Position numbers and translations under genes: made by a program. Below the pieces are notes generated by a model. It had not been told where the DNA came from. It worked only from the letters and a program-made list of their open reading frames with translations, and did no database searches. Shown here piece by piece: positions 1 through 7,523 of a stretch of 18,646 nt of DNA. Origin of the DNA: JBBDMX01 sp040878035 (lineage in GTDB: Bacteria; Planctomycetota; Phycisphaerae; Phycisphaerales; Phycisphaeraceae); the NCBI GenBank assembly GCA_040878035.1, contig JBBDMX010000073.1, positions 1 to 18,646 on the forward strand, in the 5' to 3' direction. How positions within the stretch are numbered: position 1 is the first letter of the stretch; every line of letters starts with the position of its first letter.

Positions 1-102
1 ATGCCAAGTCAAGATAGCCCGGTCCGCAACTAGAGTAAAGTGCATAACCAGATCATCGGCAATTGGGGCATCGTTCAAGGCGGTCGGATCAGGCATCGTC
101 AT
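1..102 (-). CDS. 5' part of an unidentified gene running off the left edge
   Basis: An open minus-strand frame starts with ATG at 102 (a second in-frame ATG is at 96) and runs without a stop for 34 codons to base 1. The visible N-terminus is MTMPDPTALNDAPIADDLVM and then continues with a mixed hydrophobic stretch ending ILTWH. It lies 45 bases downstream of the DAHP synthase stop on the same strand, so the two could be co-transcribed. There is no strong Shine-Dalgarno before the ATG. The family cannot be identified from 34 residues. The alternative is that this is chance open frame in GC-rich DNA. Confidence 0.45.
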   Translation of the reverse strand, partial: MTMPDPTALNDAPIADDLVMHFTLVADRAILTWH

Positions 103-147
103 CGTCTCGCAATCGGGCCAGCCGCCTTAACCCTTGGCGCGGCAACG

Positions 148-1272
148 TCAGTGAACCGGCGCCATACGCTCGTACGTCCAGCGAATCATTTCCTCGGTGG
201 TGTCCCAGCCCAGGCATTCATCGGTGATCGACACGCCGTAGCGCAACTGGTCGATCGGCTGCGGGAAAGGCTGGCTGCCCTCGAAGAGGTTGCTCTCGAC
301 CAGCACGCCGATGATGGCGTGGTTGCCCGCCACGCGCTGTGCCACGACATCGCGCCAGACGACGACCTGGTTCTTGAACCTCTTGAGCGAATTGGCGTGG
401 CTACAGTCGACCATGATGCTACCGGGGGCGGGTCCCGGGGCGTCGGCGCCTGCGAGCTTGGCTTTCGACAACAGCTCGCTGGCGCGGGCGACGCTGGAGG
501 CGTCGTAGTTGGCGCCCTCGCGCCCGCCGCGCAGGATCAGGTGCCCCCACTGGTTGCCGCGGGTATGGATCATGGCGGTCCGGCCGTCGTCGTCGATGCC
601 CAGGAAGCTGTGCGCGTTCCACGCCGACTTCATCGCGTCGATGGCGGTCTGAAGGTCGCCGCCGGTGGCGTTCTTGTAGCCCACGGGCATGGACAGGCCG
701 CTGGCCATCTGGCGGTGCGTCTGGCTCTCGATGGTGCGGGCGCCGATGGTGGCCCAGCTCACCAGGTCGGCGATGTACTGCGGCGTGATGGGGTCGAGCA
801 TCTCCGTGCCGGTGGGCAGCCCCAACTCGCCGATGTCCAGCAGGATTCGCCGCGCCAGGCGGATGCCTGCCTCCATGTCGAAGCTGCCATCGAGATGCGG
901 GTCGTTGATCAGACCTTTCCAGCCCAGCGTGGTGCGCGGCTTCTCGAAATAGACGCGCATGACCAGGACGAGACGGTCGCTGACTTGCGCCGCCAGATCG
1001 CGCAGCTTCCTGGCGAATTCGATGGCCGCCTTCTCATCGTGAATCGAGCACGGGCCGACTACCACCAGCAGACGAGGATCTTGGCCGTGGAGGATTCGCT
1101 TGATCGTGTCACGTCCCTCCACCACCGTCTGGTTCACCGTCGCCGTCATCGGCAGATCGGCCTTGACGTGGCGCGGACTCACCAGCGACACCGTCTGGAT
1201 GACGTTGAGGTCCTCGGTCGGCCGCAGCGGCGTGGCCGTTGCCTGCACATTTCCATTGGTTTTCACGTTCAC
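148..1272 (-). CDS. aroG: 3-deoxy-7-phosphoheptulonate (DAHP) synthase, AroG/F/H type
   Basis: Condenses phosphoenolpyruvate and erythrose 4-phosphate to DAHP, the first step of the shikimate pathway for aromatic amino acids; cytosolic. The protein follows the E. coli AroG family from end to end: GPCSIHD near residue 73, the block RVYFEKPRTTLGWKGLINDP, and then CSHANS, GVLVESNLFEG and SITDECLGW. The four metal ligands of the family are all present: Cys in GPCSIH, His in CSHANS, Glu in VESN and Asp in ITDE. The frame is open up to an ATG at 1395, but family similarity begins only near TEDLNVIQ. I therefore prefer GTG at 1272 (374 residues; GTG at 1266 is equally possible), downstream of a TACAAT-like -10 at 1317-1312. 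The upstream extension lacks family resemblance. The allele symbol (aroG/F/H) cannot be resolved from sequence alone; feedback specificity is unknown. Confidence 0.93.
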   Translation of the reverse strand: MNVKTNGNVQATATPLRPTEDLNVIQTVSLVSPRHVKADLPMTATVNQTVVEGRDTIKRILHGQDPRLLVVVGPCSIHDEKAAIEFARKLRDLAAQVSDRLVLVMRVYFEKPRTTLGWKGLINDPHLDGSFDMEAGIRLARRILLDIGELGLPTGTEMLDPITPQYIADLVSWATIGARTIESQTHRQMASGLSMPVGYKNATGGDLQTAIDAMKSAWNAHSFLGIDDDGRTAMIHTRGNQWGHLILRGGREGANYDASSVARASELLSKAKLAGADAPGPAPGSIMVDCSHANSLKRFKNQVVVWRDVVAQRVAGNHAIIGVLVESNLFEGSQPFPQPIDQLRYGVSITDECLGWDTTEEMIRWTYERMAPVH

Positions 1273-1311
1273 CTTCGTATCTGTCCCCGTTACCGCAATT
1301 CCAAACCCCAC

Positions 1312-1317
1312 ATTGTA
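1312..1317 (-). promoter_or_regulatory. Candidate -10 element for the DAHP synthase gene
   Basis: On the minus strand TACAAT (5 of 6 to TATAAT) lies about 40 bases upstream of the preferred GTG start. The hexamer 17 bases further upstream is a poor -35. The site sits in the divergent gap between the synthase and the PIN-domain gene. A perfect 6-bp hairpin, TTGCGG-TTAT-CCGCAA, lies at 1359-1374 in the same gap and could be an operator. Confidence 0.3.
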
Positions 1318-1393
1318 CCCATTCTGACGAATCGCAGACTTCTCCTTGGCGACTCGGCTTGCGGTTATCCGCAAACCGACGCATGATGCCCAC

Positions 1394-1861
1394 ATGTCAT
1401 CGGTGTACCTGGAGACGACGATCGTCAGCTACCTGACTGCCAGGCCCAGCCGTGATGTGGTCGTTGCCGGCCATCAGGAAACCACGCGAGAATGGTGGCG
1501 AACGTCGCGTGCCCGCTATGACTTGCTTATCTCCGAGGTGGTTCTGCGGGAACTCCAGGCGGGCGACCCCGAGGCGGCCGCTATGCGCGAACGGGAGGTG
1601 CAAGGCATTCCGTTGTTGGGTTTCAGCGACGATATTGCTTCACTGGCCCACGTCTATCAAGCGGAATTGCAGCTACCACCCAAAGCCGGCAACGATATCC
1701 TGCACATCGCTTTCGCGGTGGCGTACCAGCTCGACTATCTGCTGACGTGGAACTGCGCTCATATCGCTAATGGCCATACAATCAAGCGACTGGCGACCAT
1801 CAATGATCGACTGGGACGCCCGACGCCCATCATTGTGACGCCGGAGGAATTGAGTGATTGA
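1394..1861 (+). CDS. PIN-domain protein, VapC-like toxin family
   Basis: A 155-residue PIN-domain protein, the size of a VapC-type toxin (predicted metal-dependent RNase). The start at ATG 1394 gives MSSVYLETTIVSYLTARPSR, the characteristic opening of a known PIN subfamily, with the first acidic residue (Glu) in YLET rather than the more usual Asp. Conserved acidic blocks follow: SEVVLREL, then PKAGNDILHIAFAVAYQLDYLLTWNCAHIANGH, which contains the central and C-terminal PIN acidic/Asn positions. In-frame ATG 1346 upstream would add non-family residues. The gene ends in TGA at 1859-1861, and the next gene starts inside it at GTG 1854, the arrangement of a toxin-antitoxin or PIN/partner pair. 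RNase activity and toxicity are inferences from the family. Confidence 0.82.
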   Translation: MSSVYLETTIVSYLTARPSRDVVVAGHQETTREWWRTSRARYDLLISEVVLRELQAGDPEAAAMREREVQGIPLLGFSDDIASLAHVYQAELQLPPKAGNDILHIAFAVAYQLDYLLTWNCAHIANGHTIKRLATINDRLGRPTPIIVTPEELSD

Positions 1862-2063
1862 AATGAAAAGCGATCCCATTGTCGAGCAAGTGCATCGCAT
1901 CCGTGAACGGATGTGGGATGAATGCGGAGGCGACCTGGATTGCCTTATTCAGGATCTTCGCGCCGGCGAGGCCAGGCATCGGGATCGCATCATCACCCCT
2001 GAACAACTGGAGCAGATGCGGCGAAGGTCTGTACAATCCGCGGCAAACAGGGCATCAGAATGA
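1854..2063 (+). CDS. Short partner of the PIN protein (putative antitoxin-like)
   Basis: A 69-residue protein beginning MIEMKSDPIVEQVHRIRERM. Proteins beginning MKSDPIV...RIR are commonly found directly after this PIN subfamily. It is charged and mostly helical-looking, with no recognisable DNA-binding fold, so an antitoxin role rests on gene position. GTG 1854 has GGAGGA at 1843-1848, five bases upstream; ATG 1863 matches the usual family N-terminus but sits 14 bases from that site, so the start is uncertain by three codons. It overlaps the PIN gene by 8 bases and ends in TGA at 2061-2063, overlapping the next start by 4 bases (ATGA). All three genes should be translationally coupled. Confidence 0.75.
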   Translation: MIEMKSDPIVEQVHRIRERMWDECGGDLDCLIQDLRAGEARHRDRIITPEQLEQMRRRSVQSAANRASE

Positions 2064-2656
2064 AATGGGCAAACCCAGAGATGCTGCTGGCGGCTGGACT
2101 GGTAGCCATGACCAGCATCTTTGCGGGTTGCGACCGCCGTGACCACGACTCGGCCAGCCGAGTTGGTGAGCAAGCCGGTGTGACCGACCAGGTGGTGCAA
2201 GCTCCCGTTGAAGACGGTGGCGCGGCGGGCACCAAAGCCATCGGAGATCTTGCATCAAAGTTTGATTCTGTTTTCGATTCATACGACGCTATCGGCGCCG
2301 TGGAGAAATACCTGCTCCAGACACGAGGAGAGGCGTACTGTCGCGCCGTCATAGGTCGCAGGTCGGAGGAAGATATCAAGGGTGGCAGGGTCATGATTCG
2401 TCATCGAGAAAGCCAAGGACATGACACCGAGGTCGGTTATTGGGCAGTGCACGTGCGTGAGTACAATGGGCCTTATGCCGTCTACGGCGAACCACCTATG
2501 CACTTGAATCACCCTTCCGTGCATCGGGTGGTGGCTCAAGATTTCATCCGGAAGGCCGTAGGACCAAACTACAATGAAATTGGCGTTAATTGGGCGTGGT
2601 CCTTGGCCGACCGATTCGAAGATGGGCAATCCGCCACGTTGGAACTTTTCTATTGA
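2060..2656 (+). CDS. Putative lipoprotein, possibly truncated by an in-frame TGA
   Basis: A 198-residue protein with an N-terminal signal of the lipoprotein type: MKWANPEML, a hydrophobic stretch, and a lipobox-like SIFAGC with Cys at about residue 24. The mature part is polar and I do not recognise the family; a block around YWAVHVREYNGPYAVYGEPP looks like a folded domain. It overlaps the preceding gene by ATGA, so it is probably translated from the same mRNA as the PIN pair, an unusual association. The frame ends at TGA 2654-2656, but the same frame continues for 71 codons to TAG 2870-2872 with protein-like composition (see separate entry). Local GC is about 50% in a sampled 60 bases (2221-2280), well below the core genes. 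Membrane anchoring is an inference from the lipobox. Confidence 0.7.
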   Translation: MKWANPEMLLAAGLVAMTSIFAGCDRRDHDSASRVGEQAGVTDQVVQAPVEDGGAAGTKAIGDLASKFDSVFDSYDAIGAVEKYLLQTRGEAYCRAVIGRRSEEDIKGGRVMIRHRESQGHDTEVGYWAVHVREYNGPYAVYGEPPMHLNHPSVHRVVAQDFIRKAVGPNYNEIGVNWAWSLADRFEDGQSATLELFY

Positions 2657-2872
2657 CTCGCGCCGCCAGGCTCATATGGTTACGTTGCTGACAAGGTAAC
2701 CCACTCCGCAGAATGCACGTTCACCAAACGTGCCGGACGATGGGCCCTGACCAGCGTCGCACTCTTCCAGGTCGAGTTCAACGCGAAACGCATGGCCACC
2801 ACCGGTCGCACGCTCCTGCAAACCTACGGCGAGGCGGAGATTCAGCGTATCAGTCACGCTGAAAAGCCGTAG
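2657..2872 (+). pseudogene. In-frame continuation of the lipoprotein frame after TGA
   Basis: Directly after the TGA at 2654-2656 the same reading frame stays open for 71 codons and ends at TAG 2870-2872. The product reads like real protein (for example ECTFTKRAGRWALTSVALFQ and later TLLQTYGEAEIQRI). There is no ATG close to the TGA with a ribosome site. The simplest reading is that the gene originally encoded about 270 residues and a nonsense change split it. Readthrough of TGA followed by C is possible but unproven. Confidence 0.45.
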
Positions 2873-2993
2873 CGCTATCTGGGCAGTAATCGCATCCATT
2901 ACAGCGAGCGACGGTATCCGGAGCATCGCGGCGTCGTCATCTCGAATGGCGCAACCATGAAATATGCGCCATGGTCGTCCGATGATCCCCTCA

Positions 2994-3018
2994 CCCCCTC
3001 TCCCCGGGGGAGAGGGGG
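2994..3018. repeat. Palindromic hairpin of the CCCTCTCC/GGAGAGGG family
   Basis: A nearly uninterrupted palindrome, CCCCCTCTCCCC at 2994-3005 followed immediately by GGGGGAGAGGGGG at 3006-3018. It lies about 65 bases before the start of the uronate-isomerase-like gene and is preceded by CCCTCA, as in other copies in this window (5989, 8287). The stretch 2657-3083 otherwise holds only the post-TGA frame. There is no T-tract, so it is not a canonical terminator. Confidence 0.7.
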
Positions 3019-3083
3019 CCGCCGCCAATCCGCGCGCGAAATTGTAGAATGGCAACCTCGCCTCCTATTCCAGGATTCCAACC

Positions 3084-4358
3084 ATGAGTCGCAAGCATCT
3101 TGAAGCAATGGTCGAGAAAGCGGTCGCCGCGCAGCCGGTGACCGATCTGCACACGCACTGCTATACGCCCAAGTTCGGCGCCTCGCCGGATCCGACGGGC
3201 CTGCTGCTGTGGGGCGTCGATGAGTTGGTGACCTATCACTATCTCGTGGCCGAGGTGTACCGCGTGGTGCCGGCGACGGAGCTGCCTTACGAGCAGTTCT
3301 GGGCCATGAGCAAGCAGGGGCGTGCCGACCACATCTGGAAAAATCTGTTCGTCGAGCGCACGCCGATGAGTGAAGCCTGCCGCGGCGTGTTGACCACGCT
3401 TAGCAGCTTGGGCCTGGACCCCAACGAGAAGGACTTGAAGAAATACCGCAAGTGGTTCGCCCGCCAGAACGCCGACAAGTACATCGATCGCGTCATGCAG
3501 ATCGCCAACGTCGATCAGATCACCATGACCAACCCGGTGTTCGACGATCAGGAGCGCTCGATCTGGGAGAGTAACCCGCAGGTGGGCAACGATCCGCGTT
3601 TCACCGCTGTGTTGCGCATCGATCCGCTGCTGATGGACTGGCCCGGCGCGGCGAGCAAGCTGGCGGCGTGGGGCTACGACGTGCGCGAGGATTTCGAGGG
3701 TAAGACGGTTGATGAGGTTAAACGGTTTTTGGTGCAGTGGATCGACAAGATCAAGGCCGTGTACGTGGCCATGAGCCTGCCGCCGGAGTGGCGCTATCCC
3801 GATTCGCACAATCCGCGTGGTGACAAGTTCATCAGCCAGTGCCTGATGCCGGTGCTGCGTGAGCGCGGCCTGCCGTGGGCGATGATGATCGGCTCCAAGC
3901 GCGGCATCAACCCTGCTCTGGGCGACGCCGGCGACATCACCGTCAAGGCCGACGCCTTGTCCGTCGCCAGCATCTGCCGCGATTTCCCCGACAACAAATT
4001 CATGGTCACCATGCTGTCACGCGAAAATCAGCACGAGCTGTGCGTGATCGCCCGCAAGTTCGGCAACCTGCTGCTCTTTGGCTGCTGGTGGTTCCTCAAC
4101 AATCCGTCGCTCATTGAGGAGATGACGCGCATGCGCCTGGAGCTGTTGGGCACGACGGTGGTGCCGCAGCACAGCGATGCGCGGGTGCTCGACCAGCTCA
4201 TCTACAAATGGAACCACAGCCGGCGGATCATTGCCAAGGTGCTGGTGGACAAGTACGCGGACCTGGAGCGTGCGGGGTACAAGGTTACGGCCAAGGTGGT
4301 GAAGCGCGACGCGGCGCTGCTGCTGCGCGATAACTATCGGGAGTTCCTCAAACGGTGA
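3084..4358 (+). CDS. Glucuronate/uronate isomerase-family amidohydrolase (UxaC-like)
   Basis: A 424-residue protein of the uronate isomerase branch of the amidohydrolase superfamily. UxaC interconverts glucuronate and fructuronate (or galacturonate and tagaturonate). It opens with TDLHTHCYTPKFG at residues 20-32, carrying the HxH metal motif of the superfamily (His23, His25). Later blocks include GINPALGDAGD, FMVTMLSRENQHEL, LFGCWWFLNNPSLIEEM and QHSDARVLDQLIYKW, the last containing the late Asp expected in these enzymes. It is somewhat shorter than E. coli UxaC (about 470). It stands alone, with no other hexuronate-catabolism genes nearby, so substrate and even isomerase activity are inferred. 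ATG 3084 has only a weak AGGA upstream. It converges with the Nmad3 gene, leaving 10 bases between stops. Confidence 0.75.
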   Translation: MSRKHLEAMVEKAVAAQPVTDLHTHCYTPKFGASPDPTGLLLWGVDELVTYHYLVAEVYRVVPATELPYEQFWAMSKQGRADHIWKNLFVERTPMSEACRGVLTTLSSLGLDPNEKDLKKYRKWFARQNADKYIDRVMQIANVDQITMTNPVFDDQERSIWESNPQVGNDPRFTAVLRIDPLLMDWPGAASKLAAWGYDVREDFEGKTVDEVKRFLVQWIDKIKAVYVAMSLPPEWRYPDSHNPRGDKFISQCLMPVLRERGLPWAMMIGSKRGINPALGDAGDITVKADALSVASICRDFPDNKFMVTMLSRENQHELCVIARKFGNLLLFGCWWFLNNPSLIEEMTRMRLELLGTTVVPQHSDARVLDQLIYKWNHSRRIIAKVLVDKYADLERAGYKVTAKVVKRDAALLLRDNYREFLKR

Positions 4359-4368
4359 TGGCAGATAG

Positions 4369-5235
4369 CTACTGGTCCTGAACCACACTGAGAAGTTGGG
4401 CAAGCCACTTGATCGCCTCCGGATACTCGCCGCAGTCGAGAACGAATTCTTGCCCACGCGCAGCGGCGCTGAGCCGTGTATGGCCATCGCACCGTTCCCA
4501 GCGATCCCGCTTGGCGTGATACGTCAGCGGCGTCCGGCCGCGATGCGGGAAGAACCAAGTCGGCAGTTGCCAATCCGTCACGTTGCTCGCATCCTCGGCG
4601 GTGAGTTGAAGTTCGGCCAGATAGCGTGGAAACGCACCGCCGCCAGGCACGTCGATGTTGAACCCATCTCCAAGACCAAGTCGCTGCCGTGCGATATAGA
4701 TCGTGTTGCTTGGCATATCGAGATGAAAGTGGGGATGGTCCAGCGCCCAGTCATACCGCATCCTGTCGACATCGCTTGGGGACAGCACTTCGTCCACTTG
4801 AAGCCAGCCCCAAATGACGTGGCGAGGATGCTCGCCGCGTACCCACGTGAGTTGCCCTTCAAACATCCGAGTGCGCCGGAACAGCCCGAAGAAAAGGAAC
4901 AGATCGCCCGGCCCGACTTTACAGTTGCGCAGGTGGCTTTGGGCCTGATTCACCTGGCCGAAGATCGGTCGCCAGCCGGCGCGGCGAGGTAGGCTCTGTT
5001 CGACGAGGTCGGGGTCGAGATGAGCCAGATGCTTCTGCGGAATGCGGCCACCCGTCAACTGCTCCACCATAGGACCAATTGACTGCCCGTCACGTTCAAT
5101 CTCACCATAGGAGATGACCGCACTGGGAAGTGGAATAGGCAATGAAACCATTCGTCCATCTGGCAGAATGGGACTGGGGCAGCCGCCTGCATGCTTGCCC
5201 GTGTCGAACCCTTTTCTGCTCAGAATCAATTTCAT
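4369..5235 (-). CDS. Nucleotide modification associated domain 3 (Nmad3) protein
   Basis: A 288-residue protein beginning MKLILSRKGFDTGKHAGGCP, followed by SPILPDGRMVSLPIP, the hallmark opening of Nmad3 proteins. Further family-like blocks are AHLDPDLVEQSL, FGQVNQAQSHLRN, GDLFLFFGLFRRT, RHVIWGWLQVDEV and SNTIYIARQRLGL. Nmad domains were named in comparative-genomic work for their association with predicted DNA base modification systems; no reaction is established to my knowledge. ATG 5235 is chosen because it starts the family motif, overlaps the upstream stop as ATGA, and has GGAGG about 10 bases upstream; the frame is open six codons further. It is the second gene of a two-gene unit with Nmad2. 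Local GC appears lower than in the neighbouring core genes. The family call rests on remembered motifs. Confidence 0.72.
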   Translation of the reverse strand: MKLILSRKGFDTGKHAGGCPSPILPDGRMVSLPIPLPSAVISYGEIERDGQSIGPMVEQLTGGRIPQKHLAHLDPDLVEQSLPRRAGWRPIFGQVNQAQSHLRNCKVGPGDLFLFFGLFRRTRMFEGQLTWVRGEHPRHVIWGWLQVDEVLSPSDVDRMRYDWALDHPHFHLDMPSNTIYIARQRLGLGDGFNIDVPGGGAFPRYLAELQLTAEDASNVTDWQLPTWFFPHRGRTPLTYHAKRDRWERCDGHTRLSAAARGQEFVLDCGEYPEAIKWLAQLLSVVQDQ

Positions 5236-5840
5236 GATTCGCTCTGCCTCCATGAATGGTCATGGGTGGGCCATGTTGTTGGATGGCCCATTACACCCTG
5301 ATCGAATTGCGAGATGAAGACATTGAAAGCCTGGATGATGTCGGGCGTGAATCGGCATTTGTGACCTCGCGCAACCCTCAGTGCCTCCAGGCCGGGCGGA
5401 AGGTCCGGTCCATCGACGCCGAAGTAGTAGAACTTATCTCCGACTAAGACATACCGGCCACCAAGGTCATGGGCTTTAGTTTCCGGATTCTCATGTTTTC
5501 CGTTGGAATGAGTGGATCGCAACTGCCGAAAGCTTCCATCCGGATGCGGCTCATAGATGTTGTCGCCGCACTTACAGACGACGGCTGACGTGGTAAAGTC
5601 AGGACGCTTCGCTACGAACCGTTCATCGCGGTAGTACGTGGCGAAGTCGATGGTCTCATCGATCTTCATGGCATAGATGATTCGGTTGCCGGCGGATTTG
5701 CGGCTGAGTCCGACGATCCAGTCTCCCTCAGTGGCGGTCCGACGAATTCCAGGCTTGCAGTTGGCCAGCGTGCAACAACCCCAGAACGGGTTCGGGGCGA
5801 AGCCGGTATCGTGCGCCACGATGTACGAGAAAAGTCTCAC
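5232..5840 (-). CDS. Nucleotide modification associated domain 2 (Nmad2) protein
   Basis: A 202-residue protein starting at GTG 5840 with AGGA about ten bases upstream. It opens MRLFSYIVAHDTGFAPNPFW and continues CTLANCKPGIRRTATEGDWIVGL, the typical Nmad2 N-terminus. Later blocks are RIIYAMKIDETIDFATYY, GDNIYEPHPDGSFRQL, GGRYVLVGDKFYYFG and HKCRF. Several Cys and His residues (CCTLANC, CKCG, HKC) are suggestive of metal binding, but this is only an observation. It ends in TGA 5232-5234 overlapping the ATG of the Nmad3 gene, so the two are translationally coupled and probably act in one process. The family is predicted to work with modified DNA bases; the biochemistry is unknown. A sampled 60 bases (5401-5460) is about 53% GC, against about 70% in the adjacent diguanylate cyclase gene (6121-6180). 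Confidence 0.72.
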   Translation of the reverse strand: MRLFSYIVAHDTGFAPNPFWGCCTLANCKPGIRRTATEGDWIVGLSRKSAGNRIIYAMKIDETIDFATYYRDERFVAKRPDFTTSAVVCKCGDNIYEPHPDGSFRQLRSTHSNGKHENPETKAHDLGGRYVLVGDKFYYFGVDGPDLPPGLEALRVARGHKCRFTPDIIQAFNVFISQFDQGVMGHPTTWPTHDHSWRQSES

Positions 5841-5988
5841 GGTTGCACAATCCTAAAGGAACGCGTTTGAACATGGAATGCGGTCAACACCCCGGGACGA
5901 TCAGGCACAGTGGCTATCGAAAAGGTGCCCGTTCCGTGTTCTTGCCCCGATGGTGTCGATGAAATCGTTGCCATCCTGTTCCAGCGTC

Positions 5989-6024
5989 CCCTCACCCCAG
6001 CCCTCTCCCTCAGAAGGGAGAGGG
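5989..6024. repeat. Hairpin repeat, CCCTCACCCCAG + CCCTCTCCCT/AGGGAGAGGG
   Basis: A perfect 10-bp stem (6001-6010 with 6015-6024) with loop CAGA, preceded by CCCTCACCCCAG. The whole 36 bases recur identically at 8287-8322. The shared TCGTTGCCAT just upstream (near 5965 and 8268) shows that the similarity extends further. It lies just past the 3' end of the diguanylate cyclase gene, where the hairpin could protect or end its mRNA. The rest of the gap 5841-6031 shows nothing recognisable. Confidence 0.8.
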
Positions 6025-6031
6025 AGATCGA

Positions 6032-7483
6032 TCAACTCACATCCGGCGCCAGGCCGCAGGCGCGCAGGGCCCCGGGGCCGAGCGTGATGGCGTTCTTGCC
6101 CTGGCGCTTGGACTGCATGGCCATGGCGTCGGCGCGTTCGACCAGTTCCTCGGGCGTGCGGCCATCCCAGGGAAAGCTCGCCAGTCCGCCGGAGATCGTC
6201 AGCGTGTCGCGCGTCGGATCGACCAGCTTGGGGAACTTGTGTGAGCACAGCGCTTTCTGAAAGCGATCGGCGGCGATGCGCACGTCGATCGGATGCTGAC
6301 TGTTGGGCCGGCGCGGTTCCTCGGCGTCCCAGAAAATCACCGCGAACTCGTCCCCGCCGATCCGCGCCACCACATCGTGCGTGCGCACCACCGAGCGCAT
6401 CAGCTTGGCGGCCTCACGCAGAATCTCGTCGCCCGCGCCGTGGCCGTAGTGATCGTTGAAGAGCTTGAAGTCGTCGATGTCGAAGACCATCACCGTCACG
6501 CGGAAGCGTTCATCGGCGGCGCGATGGAGGATCATCTCCAGGAAGCGGTGGAAGAACCGGCGATTCCAGGTGCCGGTCAGTTCGTCCTTGAGCGCCATGT
6601 CCCACAGGCCGCGCAGTTGGGCTTCGATCGCCAGCCATCGTGCCAGCCAGTCGGCCCAGGCCGTGAGGATGTCAGGCGTCGCCGGCAGCGGGGCGTGAAG
6701 CGTCCCCATCAACCGCCCGCGGTAGTTCACCGCCGCGTGAAGATGCTGGGGCGGCACGGCTGCGTCGGCCTTGGCGTCGTCGGCGGCGCTGATGAGCTGG
6801 GTATCGCCCATGCCCGAGCGCGCCCGCAGCAGGCGCATCACCAGTGCCGCGAAGTTGGGCCGCTTGGCCACCAGATGCTGCACCAGGTCCACATCGCCCA
6901 GGTCTTCATCGGCGACCAGATCCTCGAGGTGCCCGTCGGCATCGGCGACGGCGCCGGTGAGCATGGCCATCATTTCGGAGGCGGATAAGTCCTGGATCGG
7001 CGCCGGCTTGTCCGAACTGTCGCGCCGCGCCGCGGCGGCGCCGGCCGGCACGGTGATGTTCAGCGCCTGCGACAGCGACTCGGCGGTCACCGGTTCGAGC
7101 ACATACTGATCAAAGCCCGCGCGCACAGCCCGCAAGGCATCGGCCTTGTGCGACTGCGTCGCCACGAGGACCATCCTGGTCCATGGCCCCAACCGGCGCA
7201 GCGCCGGCGCCACGGATTCAATGTGGCCATCGAGTGGATCGAGTTCGCCCACCAGATAGCCCGGCGCGCCGGCGACGCCGAGATCACCCAGGGCCATGAC
7301 GTAGTTGTCGAGCTGGTCGATGCGGCAGGCAGGCAACAACGAGCGGAGCGTGTCCGCCAGCACGCGATTGGCGCCGACGACGACGACGCGATTGGGGTGC
7401 ACCGGGCCGGGGCGCGCGCTGGCCGCGGCAAGCAGCGCGGTCGGCGGCGGACTCGTGGGTGGGGCAGACATCGTCGTGGCCAT
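6032..7483 (-). CDS. Diguanylate cyclase with degenerate N-terminal receiver-like domain
   Basis: A 483-residue GGDEF protein that should make cyclic di-GMP from two GTP. The C-terminal domain has DELTGTWNRRFF, VFDIDDFKLFNDHYGHGAGD and the active-site motif GGDEF at residues 376-380. An inhibitory-site RxxD (RTHD) sits exactly five residues upstream, so product inhibition is expected. The N-terminal part (about residues 30-145, VVVVGANRVLADTLRSLLP to ESLSQALN) resembles a CheY-like receiver, with VLVATQSHKADALRAVRAGFDQYVLEPV as its second half. However, the phospho-acceptor region reads VGELDPLDG and no clear Asp occupies the acceptor position. No membrane segment is seen, so it is cytosolic. 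The start at ATG 7483 is well supported by GGAGG five bases upstream. It lies 40 bases behind its partner gene. Confidence 0.93.
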   Translation of the reverse strand: MATTMSAPPTSPPPTALLAAASARPGPVHPNRVVVVGANRVLADTLRSLLPACRIDQLDNYVMALGDLGVAGAPGYLVGELDPLDGHIESVAPALRRLGPWTRMVLVATQSHKADALRAVRAGFDQYVLEPVTAESLSQALNITVPAGAAAARRDSSDKPAPIQDLSASEMMAMLTGAVADADGHLEDLVADEDLGDVDLVQHLVAKRPNFAALVMRLLRARSGMGDTQLISAADDAKADAAVPPQHLHAAVNYRGRLMGTLHAPLPATPDILTAWADWLARWLAIEAQLRGLWDMALKDELTGTWNRRFFHRFLEMILHRAADERFRVTVMVFDIDDFKLFNDHYGHGAGDEILREAAKLMRSVVRTHDVVARIGGDEFAVIFWDAEEPRRPNSQHPIDVRIAADRFQKALCSHKFPKLVDPTRDTLTISGGLASFPWDGRTPEELVERADAMAMQSKRQGKNAITLGPGALRACGLAPDVS

Positions 7484-7523
7484 GGTTCCCTCCAGCGATG
7501 GGGCGGTCGTGACGCTGCGGCGA

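Noticed and set aside
40..1386. Long plus-strand open frame (448 codons) opposite DAHP synthase
   Set aside because: It is the antisense frame of a clearly conserved enzyme; its translation is rich in His, Arg, Gln and Val in the manner of GC-rich reverse frames and resembles no family.
2654..2656. TGA as a selenocysteine codon
   Set aside because: No selenoprotein family resemblance and no obvious SECIS-like hairpin directly after the TGA; a nonsense change is simpler.
2991..3809. Minus-strand open frame inside the uronate-isomerase-like gene
   Set aside because: An antisense shadow with His/Arg/Gln-rich composition; the plus-strand protein has family motifs throughout.
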